Shown: in pieces, positions 10,441 through 25,320 of the stretch
Position numbering within the stretch: the stretch's first letter is position 1
Layout: every line of letters starts with the position of its first letter
Source of the DNA: Rutidosis leptorrhynchoides
Lineage: Eukaryota > Streptophyta > Magnoliopsida > Asterales > Asteraceae
DNA length: 64,000 nt
Direction: 5' to 3'
Assembly (NCBI RefSeq): GCF_046630445.1
Contig: NC_092333.1
Coordinates: 713,759,001 to 713,823,000, forward strand
Made by a program: the position numbers and the translations under genes
Notes under the pieces: generated by a model
The model's input: only the letters and a program-made list of their open reading frames with translations
Told to the model about the DNA's origin: nothing
Database searches by the model: none

Positions 10441-10794
10441 TGTACATTCTTCAAATTCTGATTCAATAAACAGTAGCTATACTACTTACATTCACAAGAT
10501 ATATGTATCCGTTCACTAAAGAACAACCAATACATATTTTGACATATCAGAATCCAATTAAAGCTTTAGCAAGTGTTATCTTCCTAAAGATCACTACGTT
10601 CTTGAATTATATTCATTCGCATTATGTGATGAATTATCACATCAAACCACCGAAATTATCATTCATTACTTTTGAAGTCAACAACGCCTATTCGTCAACC
10701 ATTAGATCCATTGACTATTACAATCAGCGTTTAATCATCTAAAAACAAAATTTCTTGAAACCATCTCGGATTGATAATCAATGATTCAGATTCG

Positions 10795-11034
10795 TTAACT
10801 TTGAGAATGCTGACGAAGCAGCAAAAGCTATAGATGGTCTTAATGGTCAAAAGTTTGATGATAAAGAATGATGTACTGAAAAAGCTCAGATTTGGAACTG
10901 AAAAACGGATTGAGCTAACCATGAAGGAGACCAAGGACAAATACAAGGACCAAACCCTATATTCAAAGAATCCAGATGATTCAGTATCTGCTGAAATCCT
11001 TAATGAATACCTTGCTCCTTACTTATCTTAAATC
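10795..11034 (+). pseudogene. Captured poly(A)-binding protein fragment in B
   Basis: One frame reads NFENADEAAKAIDGLNGQKF followed by DDKE, matching the end of the third RRM in cytoplasmic poly(A)-binding proteins. Downstream bases encode SKNPDDSVSAEILNEYL, matching the start of the fourth RRM (family pattern YVKNLDDSV...). In the host gene this protein binds mRNA poly(A) tails in the cytoplasm. Here it is a decayed fragment with no intact frame, in the sense orientation of the element. Related fragments sit at the corresponding place in A, C and F, so capture predates their split. Confidence 0.72.
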
Positions 11035-11559
11035 CTTATAGAAGAATTTTCCTCTTCATTTGATCTTAGAAAAATTCTAAGATATCATCGTATCCTTCAT
11101 TATAAATATCCTCTATATTTCTGAAGATATCTTCATAACGATTCTTGTCCGCAATTAATCATCTTTTTGCGATATGTTTATTATCATAAAGGAAACTGTA
11201 TTAGTTTCTATATTCTGTAAAATTCAAGTTTAAATTATAAATGTTTTGAAGAAGTGTTGGGAATTGAAGCATGAGTTAGTATAATATAATGACGTCAGGC
11301 CAACGTAATTATATTACAGTAAGTCATGCTAAATTTTTAATGGAAGATGATGATTCATAGACTTTATAATCATCATTTGCCATGTTACACGACTCTTACA
11401 TTCTACTTAATCTCTGAGCATATCAAGAAAATATATTCTTGATAGTTCTATCCTCAGTAAATCTGGTAATTTACCAAATCAAATCATGATATTACGCTTG
11501 GAACAATAGGTCCATTCGAAACTCCATACCTACGAATTTTGGACCATTACTCACTTGAC

Positions 11560-11945
11560 TTGAAGTCGGGAAGGAAAAACAAGAGCATAGAGCTCCGATA
11601 TATAAGGGAAAATATAAAGCCCGATAACAACACGAAAATTACAAACCGTGTATATCAATGCGTATAGCAACGTAAAGACACGGAAGAATTAAAAACATTA
11701 TAACCCCAAGGTAATCGTAGAAGTAAACAGATTCCTCCAGTGGTAGATTAAAAAGAAGAATGACTGAAACGATAGTCAGAAAAATATCCAGGATACGAAC
11801 TGGATGGAGCATTTTTCACAATCTTTGGAAGTATAAATTGAGGAAGAAAATATAGAAGTGGTGAAGATAATGAAACGGAAAAAGCTAATTTATAGCGAAA
11901 TTCCAGACACAGCAATCGAGACAGTTTACCGCATTTAATCAAAGA
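11560..11945 (-). pseudogene. Antisense unit of B (decayed copy)
   Basis: On the minus strand a TATA-like gctataaattagc (about 11886-11898) lies upstream of a region similar to the hydrophobic small ORF seen on the antisense strand of A and F, with NLPLEESVYF-like codons near 11740. The 64-codon frame at 11748-11942 overlaps it, but I do not think it is the conserved phase. Confidence 0.4.
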
Positions 11946-12570
11946 AAATCCTGATTTCCTTAATTACCGGAGAATCAAATCTTATAAAGATTACGAAGAT
12001 TTGCTTTAATCCCTTGAATTCCGAAAATCAATCATGACTACGTCAAAAGTTAAGGCGAACATTTAATTTTTTCATTCACTCTTTTACGATAGCTTCGTTT
12101 ATACGCTTCCTATAATCGAATCGTTTTATCCATATTATTCAATAGTGATAAAACTTTATTTTTCAACTCATATTCATCATTTTTGTTGTAAAAAAATGAA
12201 AATCTCTATCAAACTTCATGACTATGATTTTCATGAACACCTCTCTATTTTTCTGCCCTAATATTGTGGCATAAACGCTCAAGGTTTTAAATGAGCTCAA
12301 CACTATTCATAACACATTTTATGTATCCAATTTACTGAAATGACTTGTATAACATCATCATTTGAATGATCTCCGCATTAATAATAAAATGCACATCGTA
12401 GAAGAACTTGTAGAAATTATGGTTTGTATGATTTTAATTCTTGAAACAAAACAATATTCTATCAGTTGGAATTCACGCAAGGCCCCGAGCATACCTGGGA
12501 ACGTGAAAACCAAATAAAACGTAAATATCCTCGTCTATGTACGAACAACGCCGATTGATGGCAACAAATA

Positions 12571-12606
12571 AATTTCGGGACGAAATTTCTTTTAACGGGT
12601 AGGTAC
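12571..12606 (+). other. Element B plus-strand priming region
   Basis: tttcgggacgaaatttcttt then taacgggtaggtac, ending exactly at the 3' LTR. The same arrangement precedes the 3' LTRs of A, C, F and H. It is a weak purine tract (acgggtagg) rather than a classical long one. Confidence 0.65.
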
Positions 12607-15141
12607 TATAACAACCCTCATATTTCCATACTTGAATTGACTAATTTGCCTATAGGGTTGTTATCCATACGTAATATATAATTGAATTCGACGTTGATCA
12701 AATATTTATTTTTAGTCGACACTTTTTGTTAACTAAAGTTTACACTAATTATATAAAATAACTTTAGTTAATATTAATATTAATGTGTATTATATTTAAA
12801 ACTATATGTAACATAATTATTAATTAAATGATAAGTTATTTTAATCATTATATTTATATTTTAGCTTATAAAAAAAAGAAATAAGAATTTTTTTTTAAAT
12901 TAAATAAAGAGCCCATGAATTTTGACTAAATATTTTCAAAAACAAAAACTTATTAAAAACATTTTTAACATGTTTTTATTATTTTGTCAAAATTGGCACC
13001 TTTATTTTATTAATTTTTTTTTCTTTTCACCAACCATTTTTACCTATAAATACATGGCTCCTCATTCATATTTTCTTGCCAAAAACAAAAACTTAAGATG
13101 TTCTCTCAAAGCATTGAAGAAAATTTGAGGTACTTTCTATTTTTATTATTTTTTTTAATATTTTCGATTATATTTATATTTATTGTATATTCTTTGTAAA
13201 ATTTGAAATTAATTATGTTTATATGTCATAATTAGTATTATAAGTATTATGATGTATAAAAATAATTTTTATAATTTATGAAATATTATTTATAATTAAA
13301 TACGAATTATGTAGTGTTTAAACATAAAAACAATGTAAAATTCGTAATAAATACTTTTAACCAAAAATAAAATATATATAATTTTTTTCTGAGTTTATAA
13401 AACTTATATAGATCTTCGAAAATTATAAAAATAATTATTTGGGTCGAATTGGTAATTATTATATAATTAAACTCTATTATTATGTAATTTGAAGGTAAAT
13501 TAAGAATAAATATAAAATAATAAATTTTTTTTAAATATTTTTTTCTACAGGTTATTAGACTGATATAAACTTATAAAACTTATAAAAATAATTGTTTGGG
13601 TTTATTTAGTAATTATGTAAAATTAAAATTGTTTTGTGAATACATTAAGGGTAAAAACAAAAATAAATACAAAAATATAATAAAAATATTTTCTTAAATT
13701 TTTCTACTAATCTATATGATTAACTAAGACTATAAAAATTATGTATATAATTTTTAGATATTTAATTAGTTATTTAGACATTTTTGGATAATGTTCGATT
13801 AATAAAACACTATTATTTTTTTGAAGTAATTTAGGTATTTATTTAAAGATAATTATATTTAATATATATAAGACATACTAAGGTATAATAACTAAATATT
13901 AAATAAAAATTAGGTTATATTATCACATATATAATTATTAAGTACATTAATAATTCGTTGTGTGTATACACCTAAAGTGAAGGTTAATCAAAGATAATGT
14001 ATAATTCATGTGAACTTCATCGCTACTCATGGTCGTAAGTGAATGATGTCTAGGTTGCCATTTATGGGTAAGCTTGTGGATCTCGAATGCCATGACTTAT
14101 ATTCTGGTCAAGAATCCTGGGCCCCCGGTTACATCTGGTCATTCCTGACTTATTTGATAGCAACGAAGTTTGAGTAAAGTTATACAACGTCTTGCTAAAG
14201 ATTAACCCGAACTTTCTAAAATTGGAAAATTACTATAAGTGGAAACTTTCCATAAATATTAACCTTCTGAAAATGGAAATTCTTTAGTGAACCATTACTA
14301 TCAATATAGTACTATATACTATTGTCCGTTAGGCAATGTCTGATCATACGTTCTATCTCTAGGTTGAGATCTCGGTCACGTCCTTCCGTTCAATTCTTTC
14401 GTGTGCTACTAAGGTGAACTTCATAGCCCCACTTTTTACTGTTTCATAACTGTTTTATAACTTTTGGGGTGAGACACATGCTTGCTTTATAACTGTTTTA
14501 TGCTTAGACACAAGTACTAAACTGTTAACTATGCTGTCATGCTTTAATTCATGCTAAATCCCTACCGTAATATCGTTAATTGCTACGTTTAAATGCAAAC
14601 TTAATTATTGTGAGTAGGCCTATTGAGAGTAACGTCTCTAACCATTCGACCGTTGGTCTTTGGTTACATAATAATGATTCCACGACACTGACAGTACAAG
14701 GTGTCATAGGGTAAACTTGTTTAGTAGCGATATTACAAAATGCAGCAACACTTTTAGATTGATATTTCTATATCAATTAACTTTAAACTAAATCTTGTGG
14801 TCTAAAACTTTGGATATTATTTATAAACCTATGAATTTCCCTCAACCTTTTTGGTTGACACTTTAAGCGTGTTTTGTCTCAGGTGATGATTGAGCTAGCT
14901 GCTACTTGCTACTAGATGATTGATGTATGCTTTGCTGCTTGCATGGAGTCCATCATTCATATTTATCATTTTGTTTAAGACATTTTCCATTTACTGTACT
15001 CTTATGATGTAAAACTTTGAATAATGCTTTCGCTGTTTATTTAATAAATAAAACGTCTCATTTAGAGTCGTTCTCGCTTATACAACTGTGTTATGATATG
15101 ATTGGTCACAATTACCCCTGGTCCATTTTGGGGGTGTGACA
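12607..15141 (+). repeat. Element B 3' LTR
   Basis: Same length as the 5' LTR and nearly identical to it, ending gggggtgtgaca and followed by the target duplication ggtgg. Confidence 0.92.
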
Positions 15142-16404
15142 GGTGGGTAGTACCCGAGGAATATTTAGAATTCACATTAATAAGTTACACTGTACATTCT
15201 TCGAATCTGATTCAACGATCATTTACTATCCTACTTACGACTACCGATATACGTATCCGTTCACCACAGAATAATCATTTCCATTTAAGTTTCATATTTG
15301 GATTTTTTTCTCTATCAAAATCCAACAAGTGGCATAATGAAGAAAACATTGGATATAATAAAATTTGTTAGAAACAAACGGATTAACTAATTGAAATATT
15401 GTTAAGGTTCCATGCTAACTGTTCCTAGCTAACTGTTCCCAGCTAACTGATTAACATTTAATTTATCGCAATTTACATTCTCGCAATTTTATTTATTGTT
15501 ATTTAATTTCCGCACTTTACATACCGTCGGGACACATGTACAACAATACGTCGGATTAATTCTGAGACAACACGTTGTGCAATGGGTCATGATATATATT
15601 TATTTATTTTACGCACTTTAAATAACGGGACACGTATACAAGGTTTCGACTTATCATATTGACCCATCTATATATATATTTCGGAACAACCATAGACACT
15701 CTATATGTGAAGGTGGGAGTTGGCTATACAGGGTCGGAGTTGATTCCAAAATATATATATACTTTGAGTTGTGATCGACACTGAGACCGGTACACGGGTC
15801 ACGATACGTATTAATTAATTATGTATATTAAAATATATATGAATCATTGAACTATTGAACTATTGGACTATCGGACTATTGGACTGCTAACTTTGGACAA
15901 TTAAAATGAATTAAAATATTGATTATAACATATGTAACTAAACAATTCTTCAAGTTTTCCACTTGATTTCATCTTAAACCTCATTCGTATCTTGACGATT
16001 ACAATCCGCGCTCAAACCTTCCATGATTCTTAAAAACATTTCGATCGAGAGAATGAACCAACCGCACCTCATCTCTGGAAGAAAAGATTCTTGCATATAG
16101 TTATGCACTCGAAAACTCTCGGAGACTGAGTCAACGTTTAACACGCAGCAGTGTTAATTTCTTTAGTGTTATTATTACCCAAAATAACTTTGTAATCCTT
16201 TTCCAAATTAGCCAATTTTATCACAGTTCCAGCAAGTTAACCTCGACTTCTCAGAAAGGTTAGTCTCGATATATATATATATATACGTAATTTTTTTCGC
16301 CGTCGTTACCGGAGAACCTTTTATATTCCACCATATTACCATCAGCGTTTAATCATCTAAAAACACAATTCTCCCGAAACCACCTCGGTTTAATAACCAA
16401 TGAC

Positions 16405-16660
16405 CTAGATCCGTTAACTTTGAGAATGCTGACGAAGCAGCATGTTGTAGATGGTCTTAATGGCCAAAAGTAGATGATAAAGAAAAGAGGGTTAGGAACG
16501 CTCGATAGAAAATTTAGTACCGAAAAGCGGATTATGCGAAACTATGAAGGAAGCCGTAGAAAAATCACAAAGAATAAGTTTGACTTCAAAGGATCCAAAT
16601 GATTCAGTGCCTGCTGAAACCGTTAGTGAAAACTCTACTCCTTATTCTAAATCTTTCCAG
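16405..16660 (+). pseudogene. Captured poly(A)-binding protein fragment in A
   Basis: Homologue of the B copy. aactttgagaatgctgacga encodes NFENAD, and a later stretch encodes SKDPNDSVPAETVSEN, the PABP fourth-RRM start. It is shorter and more decayed than the copy in B, in the same orientation and same place relative to the central block. Confidence 0.65.
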
Positions 16661-17361
16661 AAGATATTCTTCATCATCATCAAATCTTAGATATTATAAG
16701 AAACCTTCATATCTTCCGTTAAACATATTCTTCATATTTCTGGAGATATTTTCACAACTATTCTTATCTGGGATCATTTATCTCTCCGTAACATTCGCGT
16801 TACAACATAAAAGAAACACTGTTAGTTTCTAAGTTCTAAAACCTTCGAGTTTAAAATAGGAATGTTCTGAAGCAGTGTTGGGAACTGATACATGAATTAG
16901 TATAATATAATGAAACTTGATCAACTTCATTATATTACAGTAAGTCATGTTGAGTTTCTAATGGGATGTGATGATTCACAGTACCATCATCATGTGCCAT
17001 GTTACACGGCTCTTACATTCTATCCAATCTCCAAACATATTAGGAACATATCATCTTGATAGTTCTATCTTTCCAGAATATTCTGGTAATTTGACAATTC
17101 GAAACCATTCCATTATCATTTCTTTCTAAGAACATTAGCAATGTTCATTCCAAATTTCATACCTACGAATTCCAGACCATTGCTCGTTTGACTCGAGAAC
17201 GGGAAGAAGAAACGGATGGATAAAGCCCTGCAATAGAAATTAGGGTAAAAGTCACGGCAAATAGGATGAGATATTAACTGTGGATGACAATGATTATAGA
17301 AGACAGAAGCAGGAGCATCGAAGTATAAAGGAAGATATAAAACCCAACAATTACCTAGAAT

Positions 17362-17661
17362 TTACAAACCGTGTATATCGATACAGATAGCAATATAAAG
17401 ACACGGAAGAATTAGAAACACTATAAACACAAGAGTATAGTAGAAGTAAAAGGATTCTTCTGGTGGTAGATGAAAAAGAAGAATGACAGATGTGAAAATT
17501 AAGAATATATCGAGGATCAGAATAGGATGAAGCATATTGACAAATGTCTTAAAATAGAAATTAAGGAGAAAGAGTAGAAGATGTGAGTTGAGGAAAATAA
17601 GGAAACGAAGGAGTGAATTTATAGAAAAACATCCGACAGAGAAATCGAAACAGATTGCCAC
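17362..17661 (-). CDS. Antisense hydrophobic small ORF of element A
   Basis: A 99-codon frame opposite to the element's own direction. The core, MLHPILILDIFLIFTSVILL then FHLPPEES, is one predicted membrane helix followed by a short polar turn. A second hydrophobic stretch, FIVFLILPCLYIAICIDIHG, ends the protein. A TATA-like tctataaattcact lies about 17610-17625 on the same strand, inside the first codons of the longest frame. A start at the internal MLHPIL methionine may therefore be more likely. The homologous antisense ORF in F reads MLNPVLILDIFLIIISVILL. Antisense extra ORFs are known in some plant Ty3/gypsy lineages; the function here is unknown. Confidence 0.45.
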   Translation of the reverse strand: MAICFDFSVGCFSINSLLRFLIFLNSHLLLFLLNFYFKTFVNMLHPILILDIFLIFTSVILLFHLPPEESFYFYYTLVFIVFLILPCLYIAICIDIHGL

Positions 17662-17924
17662 ATTAAATCAAAGAAGATCATGATCGTCGAAGAACCAAAT
17701 CTTATTACGTAAGATTTTCCCAAAATCCCTTAAAATCCGGAAATCAATCCTAATCACGTCATCGGTTAAAACAATTCCATATTACACATTTCACTCTTTT
17801 ATGATAGCTTCGCTCGTACGCTTCACATGATCGAATCGTTTTATCTATATATCTCAATAATGATAAAACTCCATTATTACCTCATATTCGTCATGAAAAC
17901 ATACCTATTGTTATCCATGATGAC

Positions 17925-17967
17925 CTCTATCAAATTTCGGGGACGAAATTTCTTTAACGGGTGGGTA
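17925..17967 (+). other. Element A plus-strand priming region
   Basis: tttcggggacgaaatttctt then taacgggtgggtac, directly before the 3' LTR; the same arrangement as in B. Confidence 0.65.
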
Positions 17968-21042
<3,075 letters not shown>

Positions 21043-21049
21043 TAGACTT

Positions 21050-23736
21050 ACTCGATCGGATAGTGAGAGAGCGGAATGGTTAGATGCTAGGTGTAATTGG
21101 ATCAAAAAGGATATGGTCAAAAATAACTTGCTCAAACATAAAGCGCGCATTAAATGGGCGGTTGGGGGAGATTAGAACTCCAAATTCTTTCATTCGGCAA
21201 TTAAATGCAGGTACATCAAAAACAATATCAGAGGATTACATGTAAATGGTGTGTGGCAGGAGGGTCAAAGGAAATTAAAGACAAAGTGTTTGAGTATTTC
21301 AAGAACTTATACGTGGATAATGACACAAGGGGGTTCAATATACTTGGTTTTGATATTCAAGAAATCTCGTCATAAGATGCCATGAATTTATAACTCCCTT
21401 TTGAAGAAGAAGAAGAAGTTTGGGCCGCGATAAAAGAGGGCAGATCTTCCAAGGCACCCGGCCCGGATGGTTTCAATTTCAAATTCTATAAAAAATTCTG
21501 GTGGATCATTAAAGATGATTTAATGGCAGCTGTCAAGTGGTTATGGGATCGTGGTGAGATTTCTCCGGATTGCAACGCTTCATTTATTACCTCAATTCCA
21601 AAGATAAAAGATCCTGTTAGCCTTCGTGATTATCGTCCGATCAGCTTGTTAGGAGTTATTATTAAATCATTGCAAAAAAATTGGCCTCCAGGCTTTGTAA
21701 AGTTATTTATAAACTTATTGGGATCGAGAAGTCAGCATACCTCAAAGGTAGATCCATTCTTGAGAGTATACTCATAGCAAACGAAGTTGTAGCTGATGTC
21801 AAGAAATCGAGCTCCAAGTGTTTTTTATTCAAGTCGGATTTTGAAAAGGCATTCGATAGCGTTAAATGGAAATTTTTGTTTGATAGTATGACGAACATGG
21901 GTTTTGGTGCCAAGTGGATCAAATGGATTAAGAGTTGCTTTAGCTTAGCTTCCGTTTCGGTCTTGGTAAACGGCTCCCCTACGAAGGAATTCTCACTTCA
22001 TTGAGGTATACGTCAAGGCGATCCCCTCTCACCATATTTGTTTATTGTTGCGAGTGAAGGTTTAAACCTACTGACAAATATCGCTGTTAAAGAGGACTGA
22101 TCCTAGGTGTCGAAGTTGGGCTGAATAAAGTTAGCATATCACACTTACAATTTGCTGATGATACCATATTCTTCGGTAAATGGGGCAAAAGAAATATAGC
22201 GAATGTTCATAAAACCCTTAAGTGTTTTGAAAAGGCTTTGGGCTTAAAAATAAACATGAGTATTGTTTACTTGGTGTGGGAGTTACAAGTTCTGACATTG
22301 AAAGGCTTGCAAATAAGATCAGATGTGGGGTCGGAAAGTTTCCCTTCAAATATCTAGGGATGCCAATCGGAGATAATATGCGTAAATTAAAGGCCTGGAA
22401 AGTTGTAATCGAAAAGTTCACAAAAAGGTTATCGGATTGGAAGGCAAGATCGATGTCTTATGGGGGACAGTTAATTCTTATCAAATCGGTTCTTAATAGT
22501 TTACCACTCTACTTCTTCTCGTTGTTCCTAGCTCCCGCAAGTGTAATCAACCTTATCGAGAAATTGCGTCATAAGTTCTTTTGGGGCGGGTCGGGGAGTG
22601 AGTCAAAAATGTCGTGGGTCAAATGGGAGTCTATCTTAATGTCATACGGGGATGGAGGGTTAAATATCAGGTCTCTCAAAGCAAAAAATAGGGCGTTAGT
22701 GGGTAAATGGTGGTGGCGCTTTCGTACCGAAAGCAACACTCTTTGGGTCAACGTCATTAAAAGCATTTACGGGCGGGAGGGGGGATTGAGTTTACATAAT
22801 CAGGGGGCTTCTTCTAGCAATAATTCGGTTTGGGATAACATTATTAATCTAGAAAAGGATCTGCTTAATGTTGTCTTGGACTTTAATTCATTTTTTGAAA
22901 GAAAGTTAGGTGACGGTCGAGACACGCTTTTCTGGAACGATATCTGGGTCGGAGGTATGAAACTTAAAGAAAAATTTCCTCGGCTTTTTCGGTTCGAAAT
23001 CAATCAGAATGCATCAGTAAAAGATAGAGTGGCGTTCGTAAATGGTTCGTGGTCCTACTCGTGGCAATGGTCCAGAAATCTTACGGGCAGACTCGTTGGC
23101 GAACTCGAAGGCTTAATTTTGCAGGTTCAAGAATGCTCAAGTTTATATGATGGATAAGGTTCGTGGGTTTGCAAGTTGGATGATAGCGGGATATACAAAG
23201 CAAAAGTCATGACAAAAAAAATTGATGACATTTTACTTGCGGGTCAAGGCTTCAGTGAAGGTACCATGCGTAACAAATTGATACCTCAAAAAGTGGGGTT
23301 ATTTATTTGGCGTACTCTCAAACATCGCATTCCGGTAAGAATGACACTTGACAAACATGGTGTAGACCTTGATTCAGTTTTACGTCCCCTATGTAATGAT
23401 CATACGGAATTAGTGGATCATGCGATTTTCCTATGTAAACATGTTGCGGAAGTTTGGAGTAGGGTATTCAATTGGTGGGGATCTATTCTTTCGGGTAATG
23501 CTTCTCTTTCGTATTTTTTCTCGGAAGACGGGAATAACAGCAAGTCTAAGTTGCAAAAACTGACTTGGCAAGCTGTGCGGTGGGTGACGGGTTACCATAT
23601 CTTAAAAAATAGAAATCACAAAGTCTTTCATAAAGATTCGTGGGCTGCTCCAAAAATTGTAAGTGAGATTCAACTCAAAACATTCGAATGGATATCCAAT
23701 CGATTGAAGACTACCTCTTTTGATTGGCATCGTTAG
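21050..23736 (+). pseudogene. LINE reverse transcriptase / zinc-binding remnant
   Basis: In order: WAVGGD then NSKFFHSAIK with a stop in place of the expected Glu (about 21174); KAPGPDGFNFKFYKKFWW (about 21450); DYRPISLLG (about 21630), after which the frame shifts; SDFEKAFDSVKWKFLF (about 21835); then a stop near 22002 before RQGDPLSPYLF; LQFADDT (about 22150), the catalytic aspartate pair. A 293-codon frame (22276-23157) follows with FKYLGMPIG and RLSDWKARSMSYGGQLILIK, and a 186-codon frame (23176-23736) with KVGLFIWRTLKHRIPVR and the zinc-binding FLCKHVAEVW. The enzyme would copy LINE RNA at a nicked target. Several stops and shifts make it inactive. Confidence 0.85.
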
Positions 23737-23977
23737 TTGTGAGATCCGAACACTGTTTTTGATCCGGGTTAAATTTTGGTTCGTGGAGGCCTTGTTGTAT
23801 AGCTTTATGAGTTGCATTTTTTTATGTTCTATTTTTGTTTGTGAGTTTGGAGGTTAAAGTGCAGGTATGTGTAGTGTTGTATAGTGTGCTTCGCTGTGTC
23901 CATGTTGCAGGATGTTTGGGTTGTTTTGACCCATTCATTCCCCTTGTACATATTGTTCATAGCTTATAATATAGTTG

Positions 23978-23982
<5 letters not shown>

Positions 23983-24008
<26 letters not shown>
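23983..24008 (+). repeat. LINE poly(A) tail
   Basis: An uninterrupted run of A after ttatagtttgcttt-like 3' UTR sequence; the expected terminus of a LINE copied by target-primed reverse transcription. Confidence 0.85.
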
Positions 24009-24009
<1 letters not shown>

Positions 24010-25320
24010 TAATCAATACAGAGTTAAATTAGTGGAGAAGTTGGTTATGAAAAATTAATAGGTAGTTATTATAAAGTACAACAAAATAATGCACATCTAG
24101 AATTCTTTAAAAATAACCCTTAGACTTATTTACAAAAAAAGATTCTCGAATTAATATTAATAATTAATAATAAAATAATACTCTCTCCATCTCATATTAA
24201 TTGTTTTCAAACAAAAAACATACATTTAAAAAAATATAATAAAATTATTGTATTTTATGTTTATTTTTCAGTTTTACCCTTACTTTTTATTTCTCCTTTA
24301 ATACTATTCAAATCCATTAAGAACATAATAGAAATTATACATCTCATTTTTCTATTTAATGAAGTGGATAATTAATTTAAAATATTTTAAAAGGAAATAC
24401 CGGATAATGAATAAGAGATGAGGGTGCTAATAAGATTTAAAAATTGAGTGAAGTTATATGAGTTAAAAATTGAGTGAGGTTATACGGTTAATGAATGAAG
24501 TTAAGAAAGTGACGTGAATTTTACGGGGGAATGTTAAAATTTTTGAAAAAGGTAACGTAAAAATAGCAGGAATAAAAGTGAAATAAGCAATTAGGAGGAT
24601 AAGTGGGTAGTTTGGTTGTGGGTTACTCAATCATATGTCGCTATCCCCTTTATCGGACAACGTTGGTATTACGCTCTAATTGAGTGCATCAACTTGATCA
24701 TCATAATTTCATTGAAATAAAATTAATGAGATGCCGATGCCGTTTTCTTTGAAATAATAACATACTAATTTATATTTTATAACATACCAAATCAAATTAT
24801 AAAAGATACTAGTATTTAAATCATAAGTAATTGTATGTTTAGAACAAGATGGTAGATATCACTTGATACCACTTAGATACATTACGGTCGATAAAAAGAA
24901 ACGTATATAAGTGTTTCGAAATGTAGTGAATCAAGGTATGAAAATCATAATATATTGCGTTTTCATTATGTTTATTCAGTTACTATAGCATTTGAATGAC
25001 CGAGATAATTTGTAACATTTTCTCGTGTCATTTAACATAAATAAATAACACTTAAGTAAATTTGTTATAAAGTACTTAAGTATATATAATCTGCTCCCCT
25101 TTTACCGACTTTCATTTATTTCTCTCATTTTTCAAAGCTAGTTAATCTCGAGATGACTAGCTTCTCTCCCCTTGTATTCCCAACCATAGCTCCTTAAAAA
25201 TTCGGTTGTCCTCTCACTGAAAACATTTTAAACAATTTAGACTAAGCTACCGGAGCTTCGTTTTTTTACCAAACAAAACCCCGTTTCCAACCCTCTTTGT
25301 TTTCTATTTGTCTTAAGAAT
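24009..25320. other. AT-rich stretch, no gene recognised
   Basis: No convincing reading frame. At 24181-24212 the sequence ctctctccatctcatattaa resembles one terminus of Stowaway-type MITEs (pattern CTCCCTCCGTCTC), but the opposite end is not seen, so it may be a truncated copy. Confidence 0.4.

Larger units (their letters stand above)
5746..15141 (+). mobile_element. Element B: young non-autonomous LTR retrotransposon
   Basis: Two LTRs of 2,535 bp each (5746-8280 and 12607-15141) flank a 4.3-kb interior. The target duplication ggtgg lies at 5741-5745 and 15142-15146. By eye the LTRs differ at only about four positions, so B inserted very recently and after A. The interior has a primer site, a gag-like ORF, the central block, the PABP fragment, an antisense region and a plus-strand priming region, but no replication enzymes. 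The LTR starts TATAAC rather than TG in both copies while ending in CA. Apart from the missing enzymes it looks structurally complete. Confidence 0.92.
15147..17967 (+). other. Element A interior, second part
   Basis: Resumes the central block (gtagtacccgagg) and then runs through a segment at about 15600-15840 (gacacgtatacaagg, catagacactctatatg, ctttgagttgtgatc) that also occurs in LTR fragment G and inverted in C. The PABP fragment, the antisense ORF and the priming region follow. No replication enzyme domain is seen. Confidence 0.7.
21048..24008 (+). mobile_element. L1-type LINE, 3' segment with poly(A)
   Basis: Continues the LINE of 820-1624 after element A. It carries the region just upstream of the reverse transcriptase (RSDSERAEWLDARCNW), the reverse transcriptase, a zinc-binding RT domain, a 3' untranslated region and a poly(A) tail at about 23983-24008. 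The tail marks the 3' end; I could not find a convincing target duplication between the bases after it and the region near 800. Confidence 0.85.

Noticed and set aside
15102-15371. 89-codon ORF spanning the B/A border
   Set aside because: It crosses an insertion junction, so it arose by chance at the time B inserted.
24181-24212. Complete Stowaway MITE
   Set aside because: Only one terminus-like sequence is visible; the opposite inverted end and TA duplication were not found.
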